DNA of 64,000 nucleotides, from positions 1 to 64,000 of the forward strand of contig NZ_PZJX01000028.1 of the NCBI RefSeq assembly GCF_003034915.1, written 5' to 3'. How positions within the stretch are numbered: the stretch's first letter is position 1; each line of letters begins with the position of its first letter. The notes beneath the pieces were generated by a model that had not been told where the DNA came from, made no database searches, and was given only the letters and a program-made list of their open reading frames with translations. This document shows, in pieces, positions 38,332-48,026 of this stretch. Source of the stretch: Mesorhizobium helmanticense (GTDB taxonomy: Bacteria > Pseudomonadota > Alphaproteobacteria > Rhizobiales > Rhizobiaceae). Made by a program: the position numbers and the translations under genes.

Positions 38332-38775
38332 TTACTCACTCTTGCTCTCCTGCCACACGCCCTTGGCCTTGAGGCCGTCGGCTACCTCCTTGGGCATATA
38401 GCTCTCGTCGTGCTTGGCCAGCACGCTGTCGGCGACAAAGACGCCGTCCGGGCCGAAACTGCCTTCAGTGATGACGCCCTGCTGCTCGCGGAAAAGGTCA
38501 GGCAGGATACCGGTATACATGACCTTGACCGACTTCTGCGTATCGGTCACCGAAAAAGCGACCGTGGCGCCCTGCCCGCGCTGGATGGTGCCTTTCTCGA
38601 CCAGCCCGCCCAGCCTGATGCGCTGGCCCGGCTGCACACTGGCGGCGGTCAGGTCGGCGGGCATGTAGAAATAGGAGGCCTTCTGGCCGAGCGCATAGAA
38701 GGTCAGCCCGGTGGCCGCGCCGAGAAAGGCCAGGCCAGCGACGATCACCGACAATCTCTTCTGCTTGCGCGTCAT
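38332..38775 (-). CDS. ccmE: Haem chaperone CcmE/CycJ
   Basis: A 147-aa membrane-anchored haem chaperone. An N-terminal anchor helix (LSVIVAGLAFLGAATGLTFYAL) precedes an OB-fold periplasmic domain. The covalent haem ligand is His122 in VLAKHDESYMPKEV, with Tyr126 as axial ligand, in the family's HxxxY spacing. It receives haem from CcmC (not encoded here) and hands it to CcmF. Three nucleotides separate it from the ccmI stop upstream. Confidence 0.96.
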   Translation of the reverse strand: MTRKQKRLSVIVAGLAFLGAATGLTFYALGQKASYFYMPADLTAASVQPGQRIRLGGLVEKGTIQRGQGATVAFSVTDTQKSVKVMYTGILPDLFREQQGVITEGSFGPDGVFVADSVLAKHDESYMPKEVADGLKAKGVWQESKSE

Positions 38776-38778
38776 CGT

Positions 38779-39912
38779 CTACTCCGTCGCCGTCAGGCCG
38801 AGCGAGGTGGCAAAGGCGGTGAATTTCCTGGCTTCCTCACTATCGGGGCCAAAGACGGCGATACCGCGATTAAGCGCATCGCGCGCCTGGTCGGCCTTGC
38901 CCAGCACAACATAGGAACGAACGAGTTGCATCCACCCCTCCGCGTTGCGCGGATCTTGCCGCAGTTTCTCGTCGAGGCCTGCAACCATGGTCTCGATCAT
39001 CGCTTGCCTGTCCTGCGGCGACATGGACGATGCGGCGTCGACCTCCCCGGCATCCGGGCCCTTCGCGGGCTCGCCCGCGGCGACGGGTTTGTTCGCGGAT
39101 TCGGCCAGCGCCTGCTCGACGGCGCCACGCCATAGCGAATCTTGCGGCAACGTGCCGAGCATTTTCTGCCAGGCGGCCACCGCTTCGGGGACGCGGCCCT
39201 CCTGCGCCAGGCCCATGGCAAGATAGAAGTTCGCCTTTGGATTGGCCGGATCGAGCTTCAAGGCTGCCTCGAACGCATCCTGCGCCTCGGCCGAAACGAT
39301 GCCGCCGGCCGCATTGGCGATCGCCTCGCCGAGACCGGCCTGGCGAGCGGCGCTCTCGCCATCGAGGCGAATGGCGTTGCGATAGGCGCCGACCGCGTCG
39401 GGGAACCTCTGCATGCGCAGATAGATCGGCGCCAGCACATCCCAGCCCCTGCCATCGGACGGATTGGCGGCAAGATGGGCTTCGGCGCGCGCCACCAGTT
39501 CGTCCACCGAGCTGTCGGCGGGATTCTTGGCCAGGCGTGCGCTGAGCGGCTGCGACGGCAGGTCGGGCGAACCGAGCTCGCTGTAGAACCCCCAACTGAT
39601 CAGCGGAACCGCCAGGACCGCAACCGTAGCGACCAGCCGCGTCGTCGTTGACGGTCCGACTGCCTTGGCGGCCGGATCTGCATTGCCCAGGCGAAGGATG
39701 CGGCGGGCGATTTCGGCGCGCGCCTCCTCGGCCTCGGCCGGCTGGATCAGGCCGCGCGCCGCGTCGCGGTCGAGTTCGGACAGTTGGTCGCGATAGACTT
39801 CAAGGTCATGGTCGCCGGCGGCGGACGCGCCCTTCGAGCCGCCGGCCAGCGGCAGCAGCACCGCCAGGCTTGCGCCCAGCGTGAGAATGGCGGCTATGAC
39901 CCAGAAAAGCAT
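38779..39912 (-). CDS. ccmI: Cytochrome c biogenesis protein CcmI/CycH
   Basis: A 377-aa apocytochrome chaperone. Two membrane helices ([20 protein letters not shown] and [18 protein letters not shown]) flank a cytosolic loop with a leucine-zipper-like helix ([17 protein letters not shown]). The C-terminal periplasmic part has TPR repeats, e.g. [21 protein letters not shown] and [21 protein letters not shown]. It binds the C-terminus of apocytochrome c and presents it to CcmF-CcmH. ATG at 39912 with GGAAG 4 nt upstream is chosen over an upstream in-frame start that would add 39 hydrophilic residues before the first helix. It heads the operon. Confidence 0.94.
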   Translation of the reverse strand: MLFWVIAAILTLGASLAVLLPLAGGSKGASAAGDHDLEVYRDQLSELDRDAARGLIQPAEAEEARAEIARRILRLGNADPAAKAVGPSTTTRLVATVAVLAVPLISWGFYSELGSPDLPSQPLSARLAKNPADSSVDELVARAEAHLAANPSDGRGWDVLAPIYLRMQRFPDAVGAYRNAIRLDGESAARQAGLGEAIANAAGGIVSAEAQDAFEAALKLDPANPKANFYLAMGLAQEGRVPEAVAAWQKMLGTLPQDSLWRGAVEQALAESANKPVAAGEPAKGPDAGEVDAASSMSPQDRQAMIETMVAGLDEKLRQDPRNAEGWMQLVRSYVVLGKADQARDALNRGIAVFGPDSEEARKFTAFATSLGLTATE

Positions 39913-40035
39913 GGTTCTTCCAATAGCGGCAGAGCCTTGTGCTGCCAACACAGGTGCACTGCGACGCTTTGACGACCGCAGCGCTGCATGTCCTTGATCG
40001 ATATCAACCGAAGCGGCCGATCGGAACAATTGAGC

Positions 40036-40476
40036 TCAGGTCAGCGGTGTCCAACTGCCATCGGCGTTGCGGCAGGCGGTGCCCCGCGCGGTGGCGCCGG
40101 CGGTGCCGGTAAACACCGTATGGGTGTATTGCCGGCAATCCTGCGAACCGACGCGATAGGGCTGAGCAGCGACGACCTCGCCCGAGCGGCCCGAACTGTC
40201 GCCTTTCCATGTCACCTTCTGGCCGCTCGCGGTGTATTCGAGCGCCTTGTATTCGGCTTCCAGCGCCTTGCGCTTGTCCGCATCGCCGAGCCCCGAGCCG
40301 ATCGATCCGCCGACGAGGCCGCCGCCCATGGCGGAAATGATCGTCGTCGTCACCTTGCCGCCGCCTGGCGGCAGTGAGGCCGGCTGCGGCGCAACCGTGA
40401 CGTCCGGGCCTTTACCCAACGTCGTGCAGCCGGAAACGGCGAGCAGTGCGGAAACGAGCGCGACGCGAATCTTCAT
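40036..40476 (-). CDS. Outer membrane lipoprotein, 17-kDa surface antigen-like
   Basis: A 146-aa lipoprotein. The lipobox LLAVSGC places the lipidated Cys at residue 17. The mature protein has a Pro-rich stretch, a glycine-zipper-like GGGLVGGSIGSGLG segment and a C-terminal domain, SGEVVAAQPYRVGSQDCRQYTHTVFTGTAGATARGTAC, of the type found in the rickettsial 17-kDa antigen family (two cysteines, probably bridged). Such proteins anchor in the outer membrane; their exact role is unclear. ATG at 40476 begins the signal peptide; the ribosome binding site is weak. It lies between feuQ and ccmI on the same strand. Confidence 0.82.
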   Translation of the reverse strand: MKIRVALVSALLAVSGCTTLGKGPDVTVAPQPASLPPGGGKVTTTIISAMGGGLVGGSIGSGLGDADKRKALEAEYKALEYTASGQKVTWKGDSSGRSGEVVAAQPYRVGSQDCRQYTHTVFTGTAGATARGTACRNADGSWTPLT

Positions 40477-40632
40477 GCCAACAACCGGTTTTCTCGAGTT
40501 AGAGCTGGGTCGCGCCTTCGGGAGGTCGGCGTGGCCATAGTGTTGATGTTTGTCGGAAATTTGGCCATCGTCCGCGATCTCGGGATCAATCGACATGCCG
40601 CCATGGCATGTATCGTCCATCGACGTCGACCA

Positions 40633-42087
40633 TTATTGAAGGCTCCGCAATCGAACCACCGCCTTCAACCCGCCCATGCCAGACCGTTCCAGCGCCAGAG
40701 CGCCTCCATATTCGTTGATCAGGTCGGCGACAATGGCAAGCCCGAGCCCTGTCCCCGGCTTTGTCTCGTCGAGACGCCGCCCGCGCTTCAGCACCTCGCG
40801 CGCCTTGTCCTCGGGAATGCCCGGGCCGTCATCCTCGATGCTGATCTCGAACAGATTGGCAAGACCTTCCTTGCCGGCGCCACCCTTGCCCGAGATTGGC
40901 GAAACCGACACGGCGACGGCGCCTTTTGCCCATTTCATCGCATTGTCGAGAAGATTGCCGAGCAATTCCTCCAGATCCTCACGTTCGCCGGCAAAGATAA
41001 TATCGGTTGCCGGCAATGAAAGCGAGAGATCGGTCCGCGGGTTGAGTTTTTGCAGCACACGCACCATGCGCTGGACCAGCGGCGCCACCGGTGTGCGATA
41101 GACGACGCTGTCGCGTTGCGCGGCAACGCGGGCACGCTGCAAATAGTGGTCGACCTGCTTCTGCATGGAAGCGGCCTGCTCGGCGATGAGCTGACCCTGG
41201 GCGCCGCCAAGCGCCCGCCCCTCGTTGATGAGCACCGCCAGCGGCGTCTTCAGCGAATGGGCGAGGTTGCCGACCTGCGTGCGCGAACGCTCGACGATGC
41301 GCTTGTTGTTTTCGATGAGCGCATTGGTCTCGTTGGCAAGCGGTTCGATCTCTGCCGGGAAGTGGCCGTCGAGCCTTTGGGCCGTGCCCTCGCGCACCAT
41401 GGCAAGCGCGTTGCGGACCCGGCGCAAGGGCTGCAGGCCGAGCAGGATGGCGATCGCGTTGATGGCGATCATGCCGACGCCGAACAGGGAAAGATAAGTA
41501 AGCAGGCGGCGCTGGAAGCTGGCAATCTCCTGGTCGAGCTCAGTCTGGTTGCCCATGACGCGGAAGCGCGCGGCGCGGTTTTTCGCGTCGAGGACGAACT
41601 CGCTCTCGAACACTTCCAGCTCCTCGCCATCGATGCCTTCCGTGGCGTAGCTGCGCTGGAAGCTGGAATTGAAAGGAACCTCGGCGACGCTCGGCGACGG
41701 GATCGTCTTGGTCATCGAGGATGAATGAAGATCACCGTGCACGCCTTCCGATGCGGGCTCCACCGACCAGTACCAGCCCGAATTCGGCTCCGAGAATCGC
41801 AGATCGCCAAGGTCGGGGGCGCCGGTCAGCGAACCGCCTTCGGACACGCCGACGGAACCGATCAGATTGAACAGATGCGCCGAAAGCAGGCTGTCGAAGC
41901 CACGCTCGCTCGCCTGGCGGTAGAGCGTGGTGATGAGGGTGAAGATGACGATCAGGGTGAGGATCGCCCAGATCGTGGAAAAGGCGATCACCCGGAACGC
42001 CAGCGATCGCGGCCACAACCGCAGCGAAAGCGGCGACCTTATGGTTTGCTGGGTAGGCAGCGGTTCCGCCTTATGCCTCCGGCTCAC
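40633..42087 (-). CDS. feuQ: Sensor histidine kinase FeuQ
   Basis: A 484-aa inner-membrane kinase. Helices at about residues 30-52 (RVIAFSTIWAILTLIVIFTL) and 195-215 flank a periplasmic domain of about 140 residues. The H-box is VGNLAHSLKTPLAVLINEGRA, followed by HATPase motifs (LLDNAMKWAKG, DDGPGIPEDKA, GTGLGLAIV). In Rhizobium leguminosarum, feuPQ lie next to cycHJKL and affect iron uptake; in Sinorhizobium FeuPQ controls ndvA and cyclic glucan export. The same neighbourhood here supports the name. Its start overlaps the feuP coding end by 17 nt. Confidence 0.88.
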   Translation of the reverse strand: MSRRHKAEPLPTQQTIRSPLSLRLWPRSLAFRVIAFSTIWAILTLIVIFTLITTLYRQASERGFDSLLSAHLFNLIGSVGVSEGGSLTGAPDLGDLRFSEPNSGWYWSVEPASEGVHGDLHSSSMTKTIPSPSVAEVPFNSSFQRSYATEGIDGEELEVFESEFVLDAKNRAARFRVMGNQTELDQEIASFQRRLLTYLSLFGVGMIAINAIAILLGLQPLRRVRNALAMVREGTAQRLDGHFPAEIEPLANETNALIENNKRIVERSRTQVGNLAHSLKTPLAVLINEGRALGGAQGQLIAEQAASMQKQVDHYLQRARVAAQRDSVVYRTPVAPLVQRMVRVLQKLNPRTDLSLSLPATDIIFAGEREDLEELLGNLLDNAMKWAKGAVAVSVSPISGKGGAGKEGLANLFEISIEDDGPGIPEDKAREVLKRGRRLDETKPGTGLGLAIVADLINEYGGALALERSGMGGLKAVVRLRSLQ

Positions 42088-42736
42088 GCATGCGGTAGCC
42101 CATGCCGCGAACGGTTTCGATCATGTCGATGCCCATCTTCTTGCGAAGCCGCCCGACAAAGACCTCGATTGTGTTGGAATCGCGGTCGAAATCCTGGTCG
42201 TAGAGATGCTCGACCAGCTCCGTGCGGGACACGACCTCGCCCATATGATGCATCAGATAGGCAAGCAGGCGGAATTCGTGCGACGTCAGCTTTAGCGGCA
42301 CGCCGTTGACATCGGCCTTGGACGCCTTGGTGTCGAGACGCAGCGGCCCGCAGGTCAATTCCGACGACGCATGGCCGGCCGCGCGCCGGATCAAGGCCCG
42401 GACCCTGGCCAGCACCTCCTCGATGTGGAACGGCTTGGTGACATAGTCGTCGGCGCCGGCGTCGATGCCGGATACCTTGTCGCTCCAGCGGTCGCGCGCC
42501 GTCAGGATAAGGACCGGCATCTTGCGGCCGCCGCGGCGCCAGCGCTCGACCACGCTGATGCCGTCCATCTGCGGCAGGCCGATGTCGAGAACCACTGCGT
42601 CATAAGGCTCGGTGTCACCGAGAAAATGACCCTCCTCGCCGTCGAAAGCCTTGTCGACGACATAGCCGGCATCAGCCAACGCGTCCGAAATCTGCCGGTT
42701 GAGATCCTTGTCATCTTCGACGACGAGTACGCGCAT
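42071..42736 (-). CDS. feuP: Response regulator FeuP
   Basis: A 221-aa OmpR-family regulator. Receiver: VLVVEDDKDLNRQISDAL, phospho-acceptor Asp51 in AVVLDIGLPQMDG, Lys in YVTKPFHIEEVLARV. DNA-binding winged helix: LTSHEFRLLAYLMHHMGEVV, TIEVFVGRLRKKMGI and TVRGMGYRMREPEA. It is activated by FeuQ, whose gene overlaps its 3' end. Known targets in relatives are ndvA and other envelope genes, none of which are in this window. Confidence 0.9.
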   Translation of the reverse strand: MRVLVVEDDKDLNRQISDALADAGYVVDKAFDGEEGHFLGDTEPYDAVVLDIGLPQMDGISVVERWRRGGRKMPVLILTARDRWSDKVSGIDAGADDYVTKPFHIEEVLARVRALIRRAAGHASSELTCGPLRLDTKASKADVNGVPLKLTSHEFRLLAYLMHHMGEVVSRTELVEHLYDQDFDRDSNTIEVFVGRLRKKMGIDMIETVRGMGYRMREPEA

Positions 42737-42838
42737 GCGGGGATCGTTACCTGTTGAAGCGTTGGCCTGTTGCCGGTGTCAGATATAGGCCGATTCCAGC
42801 GGCCTGGGAAACGCCAGCCTTTTTGAAATGGAAGAGGG

Positions 42839-43138
42839 TCAGTTCAGCGGAACCACGATTTCGGAGCGGCGCGGGCGCTGCCCGTCCTTGCCCGGGACCA
42901 GCACGACGATGACGCAGACCGCCTGGCCACCGCGCGTCGACTGCGAGGCCTTGGCCAGCGTGCCGCCATTCTGCTGTGCAACCTGCTGGCCGATCGCGTA
43001 GCAGTCGGAAGCGGCGAGGATGATCGGTGAAGCCTGCTCAGGCACGGCCACCGGCAGCGCCGTCGCCTGCGACGCGAACAGACCGGTCGCAGCAAGCGCC
43101 AGTATCGCGGTTTTGAGGTGGGAGCGAAGCGTTTTCAT
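42839..43138 (-). CDS. feuN: Small periplasmic protein upstream of feuPQ, probable FeuN
   Basis: A 99-aa exported protein: signal peptide MKTLRSHLKTAILALAATGLF with cleavage near ATA-LP. The mature part is about 70 residues with two cysteines (ASDCYAIGQQ, QAVCVIVVLVPGKDG), a helix (AIGQQVAQQNGGTLAKA) and a beta-strand ending, a PepSY-like outline. In Sinorhizobium a small periplasmic protein, FeuN, is encoded next to feuPQ and restrains FeuQ; position, size and export agree here. The assignment is by context and layout, not by a direct sequence comparison. It ends 102 nt before the feuP start on the same strand. Confidence 0.65.
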   Translation of the reverse strand: MKTLRSHLKTAILALAATGLFASQATALPVAVPEQASPIILAASDCYAIGQQVAQQNGGTLAKASQSTRGGQAVCVIVVLVPGKDGQRPRRSEIVVPLN

Positions 43139-43305
43139 GGTCGGTGTTGTAACGCATCGGTGCTGAACGTGAAATGAACGGTGAACGCCCGAAAAACCAT
43201 GCCCGCAACACCCCTGAAACGCGAGACAACCGACTTGAGACCCCCAACCCGGTGAAGTCAGCGAAAGGCCAGTCTAGACTCTGTTTCACCGATATTGAAA
43301 GTGCC

Positions 43306-43713
43306 TCAGGCGTTTTCCTGCGTGATGGCGCGAAAGCGCAGCAGTCCATGATGGACCGCCAGATCCTCGTCAAAGCGGGCTTCTGCAAATTCCAGGGACA
43401 GCCGTGTCTGGCCATGCGGGCCAATGGCCAGCGCAGCATCCGCAAGACGCGCCTCGATCCTGTCCATGATGTTACGCGTTTCGGCGTCGCCATGGGCTTT
43501 CGACCAGACGTGCAGCGTGACAAGCTGATCGGCGTCGTTGTCGGCACCAGTGTCCCAGTCAAAAGCGCTGGTATGGCCGCAAGTCACGTAGGGAAAGGCG
43601 ACGTTGCCGGTCGCCTGCTCGACAAGGCCGGCGCCGCCCAGCAGCGCCGATAGCGATGCGTCGCTTCTCAATCTCTGGAACAGGGCCTGCTGCAAATCGC
43701 CGGGCGCCGTCAT
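43306..43713 (-). CDS. DUF3168 family protein (phage tail/GTA type), orphan
   Basis: A 135-aa protein starting DLQQALFQRLRSDASLSALL, with FPYVTCGHTSAFDWDTGADN and QLVTLHVWSKAHGDAETRNI. This pattern is DUF3168, found among tail genes of phages and of the gene transfer agent of alphaproteobacteria, where it sits between head-tail adaptor and major tail genes. Here no other structural phage genes are next to it; it may be a displaced piece of a GTA cluster or a relic. No integrase or attachment site is seen. It ends with CAGGAAAACGCC-type codons and has normal composition. Confidence 0.8.
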   Translation of the reverse strand: MTAPGDLQQALFQRLRSDASLSALLGGAGLVEQATGNVAFPYVTCGHTSAFDWDTGADNDADQLVTLHVWSKAHGDAETRNIMDRIEARLADAALAIGPHGQTRLSLEFAEARFDEDLAVHHGLLRFRAITQENA

Positions 43714-44036
43714 CTGTCATCCCCTCGCCGGTCGCGCTTTGACAGGCTTTGCGCCCGCGACGCTTCCTGCTTCCAACCTAACCGCGTTGAGCTTCCCGCG
43801 CCAGATCGTCCGACCATCATATGGCCGCCTTCAGCGCGCCAGGGACGCCTTTGTAGTGGCCCGCCTGTTTTTATTTGGCATGCAAGGAGTTTGAAGAAGC
43901 GTGCTATGGAAGTCCCTGGTTTCTCCGGACATTCGAGGTCGTTTTCGTGCGCGAACCATCGCTGCTGCCTGTTTTTGGAAAGCTTGGGATCAAGCCATCG
44001 GTTCCGATTTCAGCGAGACCGATTGTGGCGAAGAGC

Positions 44037-44162
44037 ATGAACGGCATGTTGGCAGGCATGCGGAAGTTTCTATCTCTGCACGGAGGCATGGCCTTGAAAC
44101 TGTCCGTGGTAATCTGGACAGTCGCTGTTCTGGCGGCAGTGTTCTTCGTCATGCAGACCTGA
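44037..44162 (+). CDS. Possible 41-aa single-pass membrane peptide
   Basis: A short frame ending in LSVVIWTVAVLAAVFFVMQT, a good membrane helix of about 20 residues, preceded by MNGMLAGMRKFLSLHGGMALK. GAAGAGC lies directly before the ATG at 44037, giving a poor spacing, so an internal ATG may be used. No family is recognised. It is transcribed in the same direction as, and 47 nt before, the next small gene. Confidence 0.3.
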   Translation: MNGMLAGMRKFLSLHGGMALKLSVVIWTVAVLAAVFFVMQT

Positions 44163-44209
44163 CGGCATCGACATCTGTCGGCAGGGTGCGGCAGTCAAAG
44201 GGCGTCAGA

Positions 44210-44401
44210 ATGGCAAACCGTTATGCATTGCGTATGGAGCAGCCCGACAGCTGGACCATCTTTGACGTCTTCACTGGCCAGCCTGCCGAACTCAAGCACC
44301 AAATCATGGTCGGCATGAACACGCGCGATGCTGACGCAATGGTCGATCGGCTTAACAGCCGGGACGTCAGGCGGCGGGCAAAGGTAGATCGCAAGCCCTG
44401 A
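44210..44401 (+). CDS. Small conserved-type hypothetical protein
   Basis: A 63-aa soluble protein, MANRYALRMEQPDSWTIFDV at the start, with GQPAELKHQIMVGMNTRDAD and a basic end (RRRAKVDRKP). The compact, balanced composition and codon use look like a genuine small gene; I believe similar proteins occur in rhizobia but cannot name a family. The ribosome binding site is modest (AAAGGGCG). The long frame that contains it upstream is out of character and is not used. Confidence 0.5.
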   Translation: MANRYALRMEQPDSWTIFDVFTGQPAELKHQIMVGMNTRDADAMVDRLNSRDVRRRAKVDRKP

Positions 44402-44478
44402 GGCACGCCTGCTCCGCCGGCACATTTGGATCGGGATGGATCTGGCGCGTCGGCCCCGAACGCAAGGACATTCGGGAT

Positions 44479-44745
44479 TTAGCGAAAATCGGCTGCGGTC
44501 AGCACATAGATGCTCTTACGGGTGCGCGCATAGGCGTTCCTGGCTACATCATGGATCGAACTGGACGCCGTGTCGAAGGCAGCGAGATAGCCGGCTTCGT
44601 CGGCGGCCGTTCCCGGCTGCATCTTCGACATGGCGTCGGCGGCGATAGAGAAGGAAATCTGGAACATGCCGTCATGGCCGACGAAGCGGATACGCTTGCC
44701 CGCCTCATCATAACTGCGGCTGCGATTGGGGAATGTCAGGCTCAT
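44479..44745 (-). CDS. DUF1488 family protein
   Basis: An 88-aa protein with the DUF1488 pattern: MSLTFPNRSRSYDEAGKRIRF at the start, GMFQISFSIAADAM in the middle and VARNAYARTRKSIYVLTAAD at the end. Members are short cytosolic proteins of unknown role, common in rhizobia. The start overlaps the stop of the preceding 84-aa gene by 4 nt (ATGA), so the two form a small operon. Confidence 0.8.
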   Translation of the reverse strand: MSLTFPNRSRSYDEAGKRIRFVGHDGMFQISFSIAADAMSKMQPGTAADEAGYLAAFDTASSSIHDVARNAYARTRKSIYVLTAADFR

Positions 44746-44996
44746 GATTTCACCTCCGGCGTAGAAGCCTTCTTTGCTGCCCGCTTTTTCTTCGGCGTCG
44801 GGTTCAGGGCCTCCGCGGCACGGTCGGCCTCTTCCTTGGCCAGCCGCAGCGCCCGCAGCCTTGCCGTCTTGATGACCCTGGCCTTTGCCTCGGAAACATA
44901 TTCGGCCGTCGCCTGGTTTCGCTCCGCAGTTTTCTTCTGCTTCTCCATGAACCGCGCTTCGGCTTTCTCCATGATATTCTGGCCAGATTCCGCCAT
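44742..44996 (-). CDS. Small charged helical protein of unknown function
   Basis: An 84-aa, Lys/Ala/Glu-rich protein: MAESGQNIMEKAEARFMEKQ, then KARVIKTARLRALRLAKEEA and a basic tail KKKRAAKKASTP. It is predicted to be one long amphipathic helix with a lysine-rich end, perhaps nucleic-acid or membrane-surface binding. AAGGAG lies about 10 nt before the ATG at 44996, which is preferred to a longer start. It is coupled to the DUF1488 gene. Opposite in direction to groES, 248 bp away. Confidence 0.65.
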   Translation of the reverse strand: MAESGQNIMEKAEARFMEKQKKTAERNQATAEYVSEAKARVIKTARLRALRLAKEEADRAAEALNPTPKKKRAAKKASTPEVKS

Positions 44997-45164
44997 CGAT
45001 AAAATCTCCTTATTGGTCGAGATGATGAAAGTGGGTTTCTCGTTTAAGATAGGGACTCGCAATGAAAAATTCAATTTCCGGGTTATTTTTGATTTATCGC
45101 CGACCTTAAAATGAAAAAGTAGAATAATACTTTTAAATATTTCCCGCAGTCCCGGGAATATTTT

Positions 45165-45191
45165 TTGGCACTCCTATCAATCGAGTGCCAA
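45165..45191. promoter_or_regulatory. CIRCE element (HrcA operator) of groESL
   Basis: TTGGCACTC-N9-GAGTGCCAA is a perfect 9-9-9 inverted repeat matching the CIRCE consensus TTAGCACTC-N9-GAGTGCTAA with one symmetric change per arm. It lies 54 bp upstream of groES. HrcA binding here would repress groESL until heat or unfolded protein depletes active HrcA. Confidence 0.95.
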
Positions 45192-45244
45192 CGGGCCTAT
45201 AGAAAAGGGGGCGGCCGCCTAAGCCGGCCCCAGAAAGAGTTCCC

Positions 45245-45559
45245 ATGAAATTCCGGCCACTCCATGATCGCGTCGTCATTCGGCGCGCCGAAAGCGACAC
45301 CAAATCCAAGGGCGGCATCATCATTCCCGACAATGCCAAGGAAAAGCCGCAGGAAGGCGAAGTGATCGCCGTCGGTCCGGGCGCTCGTGACGAAAGCGGC
45401 GCGCTGATCGCGCTCGACGTCAAGGCCGGCGACCTCATCCTATTCGGCAAATGGTCGGGAACCGAGGTCAAAATAGACGGCGAGGACCTTCTGATCATGA
45501 AGGAGGCCGACATTATGGGCATCATCGACAAGACCATCGCTACCAAGAAGGCCGCCTGA
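45245..45559 (+). CDS. groES: Co-chaperonin GroES
   Basis: A 104-aa cap subunit of the GroEL chaperonin. [20 protein letters not shown] at the start and the mobile loop [20 protein letters not shown] are standard; [20 protein letters not shown] and DIMGIID close the beta-barrel. The family length is usually about 95-104 residues. It is preceded by a CIRCE operator and followed 97 nt later by groEL. Confidence 0.98.
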   Translation: MKFRPLHDRVVIRRAESDTKSKGGIIIPDNAKEKPQEGEVIAVGPGARDESGALIALDVKAGDLILFGKWSGTEVKIDGEDLLIMKEADIMGIIDKTIATKKAA

Positions 45560-45650
45560 TCGGGCGGGGAACCGCCAACAGCTTTCGATGCCTTAAGCGA
45601 CCAGCCGATTGCCCAAACGAAGCGGCCGATTCCACCAACGAACGGGATGA

Positions 45651-47279
<1,629 letters not shown>

Positions 47280-47360
47280 CTATCGCCTAGACAAGCCTGC
47301 AGCGCCCCCGCCGAATGGCCGGGCGACCGATCCCAACATCAACCAGGAAGGAACCGTTCC

Positions 47361-47750
47361 GTGGCCACACAAAGCAGCAAGCCATCTCTCGCGCGTCGAT
47401 GGGAAGATTACCAGCCGGCCAAATCCACGCTTTTGTGGGCATGTGCGGCAACCGTCGTGGCCACGCTGATCATCGGTTTCAACTGGGGTGGCTGGATGAC
47501 CGGTGGCACCTCACGCGCGCTGGCGACAACTGCCGGCGAGGTGGCGCGCGGCGAACTGGCCTCGGCAGTCTGCGTCGATCGCTTCAACGCAGCGCCCGAT
47601 GCGGCCGCCAAGCTTGCTGAGTTCAAGGCCCTGACCGACAGCTACAAGAAGCGACAGTTCGTTGAGACAGGCGGCTGGGCGACCATGCCCGGAAAAACCT
47701 CTCCCGACAGGCTGGGTGCACAAAGCTGCGCGGTCGCTCTCGCCGCCTGA
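47361..47750 (+). CDS. Single-pass membrane protein of unknown function
   Basis: A 129-aa protein with one membrane helix near residues 22-42 (STLLWACAATVVATLIIGFN) and a C-terminal domain of about 85 residues, probably periplasmic, with two cysteines (ASAVCVDRFN, GAQSCAVALA). Start is GTG at 47361, with AGGAAGGAA about 8-16 nt upstream. I recall similar short proteins near chaperonin or unrelated genes in rhizobia but no named family. It follows groEL by 81 nt on the same strand and may be co-transcribed. Confidence 0.72.
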   Translation: MATQSSKPSLARRWEDYQPAKSTLLWACAATVVATLIIGFNWGGWMTGGTSRALATTAGEVARGELASAVCVDRFNAAPDAAAKLAEFKALTDSYKKRQFVETGGWATMPGKTSPDRLGAQSCAVALAA

Positions 47751-47790
47751 CATCTTGTTTCTGAGAGAACCGAACTCTTCGCGAGATCGT

Positions 47791-47822
47791 GAAAAACAGC
47801 CGCCGGGGCATCTTCCCCGGCG
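47791..47822 (-). terminator. Candidate terminator for minus-strand transcription
   Basis: CGCCGGGG (47801-47808) and CCCCGGCG (47815-47822) form an 8-bp stem with a 6-nt loop. Read on the minus strand the hairpin is followed by GCTGTTTTTC, a T-run close to the stem. It lies about 200 nt beyond the end of the MttB-family gene on that strand. Confidence 0.5.
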
Positions 47823-47849
47823 CGCGGCCGTCGGCAAGGAGATCGATCC

Positions 47850-48011
47850 ATGATTGCATTCGTTCCGAAGCCAAATGCTGTGGCGAAGACCAAAGTGGCA
47901 GAGGAAAGCCGCTTCGATCGCATTCGCAGACTTGCCGATAAGCATAGGAAAGCTGACACCGGCACGATACGCCGCGACCCGCAGAAGACCAGCGACAAAC
48001 GCCCTATGTGA
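47850..48011 (+). CDS. Small basic protein of unknown function
   Basis: A 53-aa frame, MIAFVPKPNAVAKTKVAEES at the start and RRDPQKTSDKRPM at the end, rich in Lys and Arg. AAGGAG lies 10 nt before the ATG, the best evidence that it is translated. No family is recognised. It ends 15 nt from the stop of the convergent MttB-family gene. Confidence 0.45.
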   Translation: MIAFVPKPNAVAKTKVAEESRFDRIRRLADKHRKADTGTIRRDPQKTSDKRPM

Positions 48012-48026
48012 CGCCCGCGTGCCGCC

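Noticed and set aside
34122..43138. A single transcript from feuN to glnE
   Set aside because: Gaps of 135-319 bp, hairpins after degP and gene groups of different function point to several promoters, although all genes share one strand.
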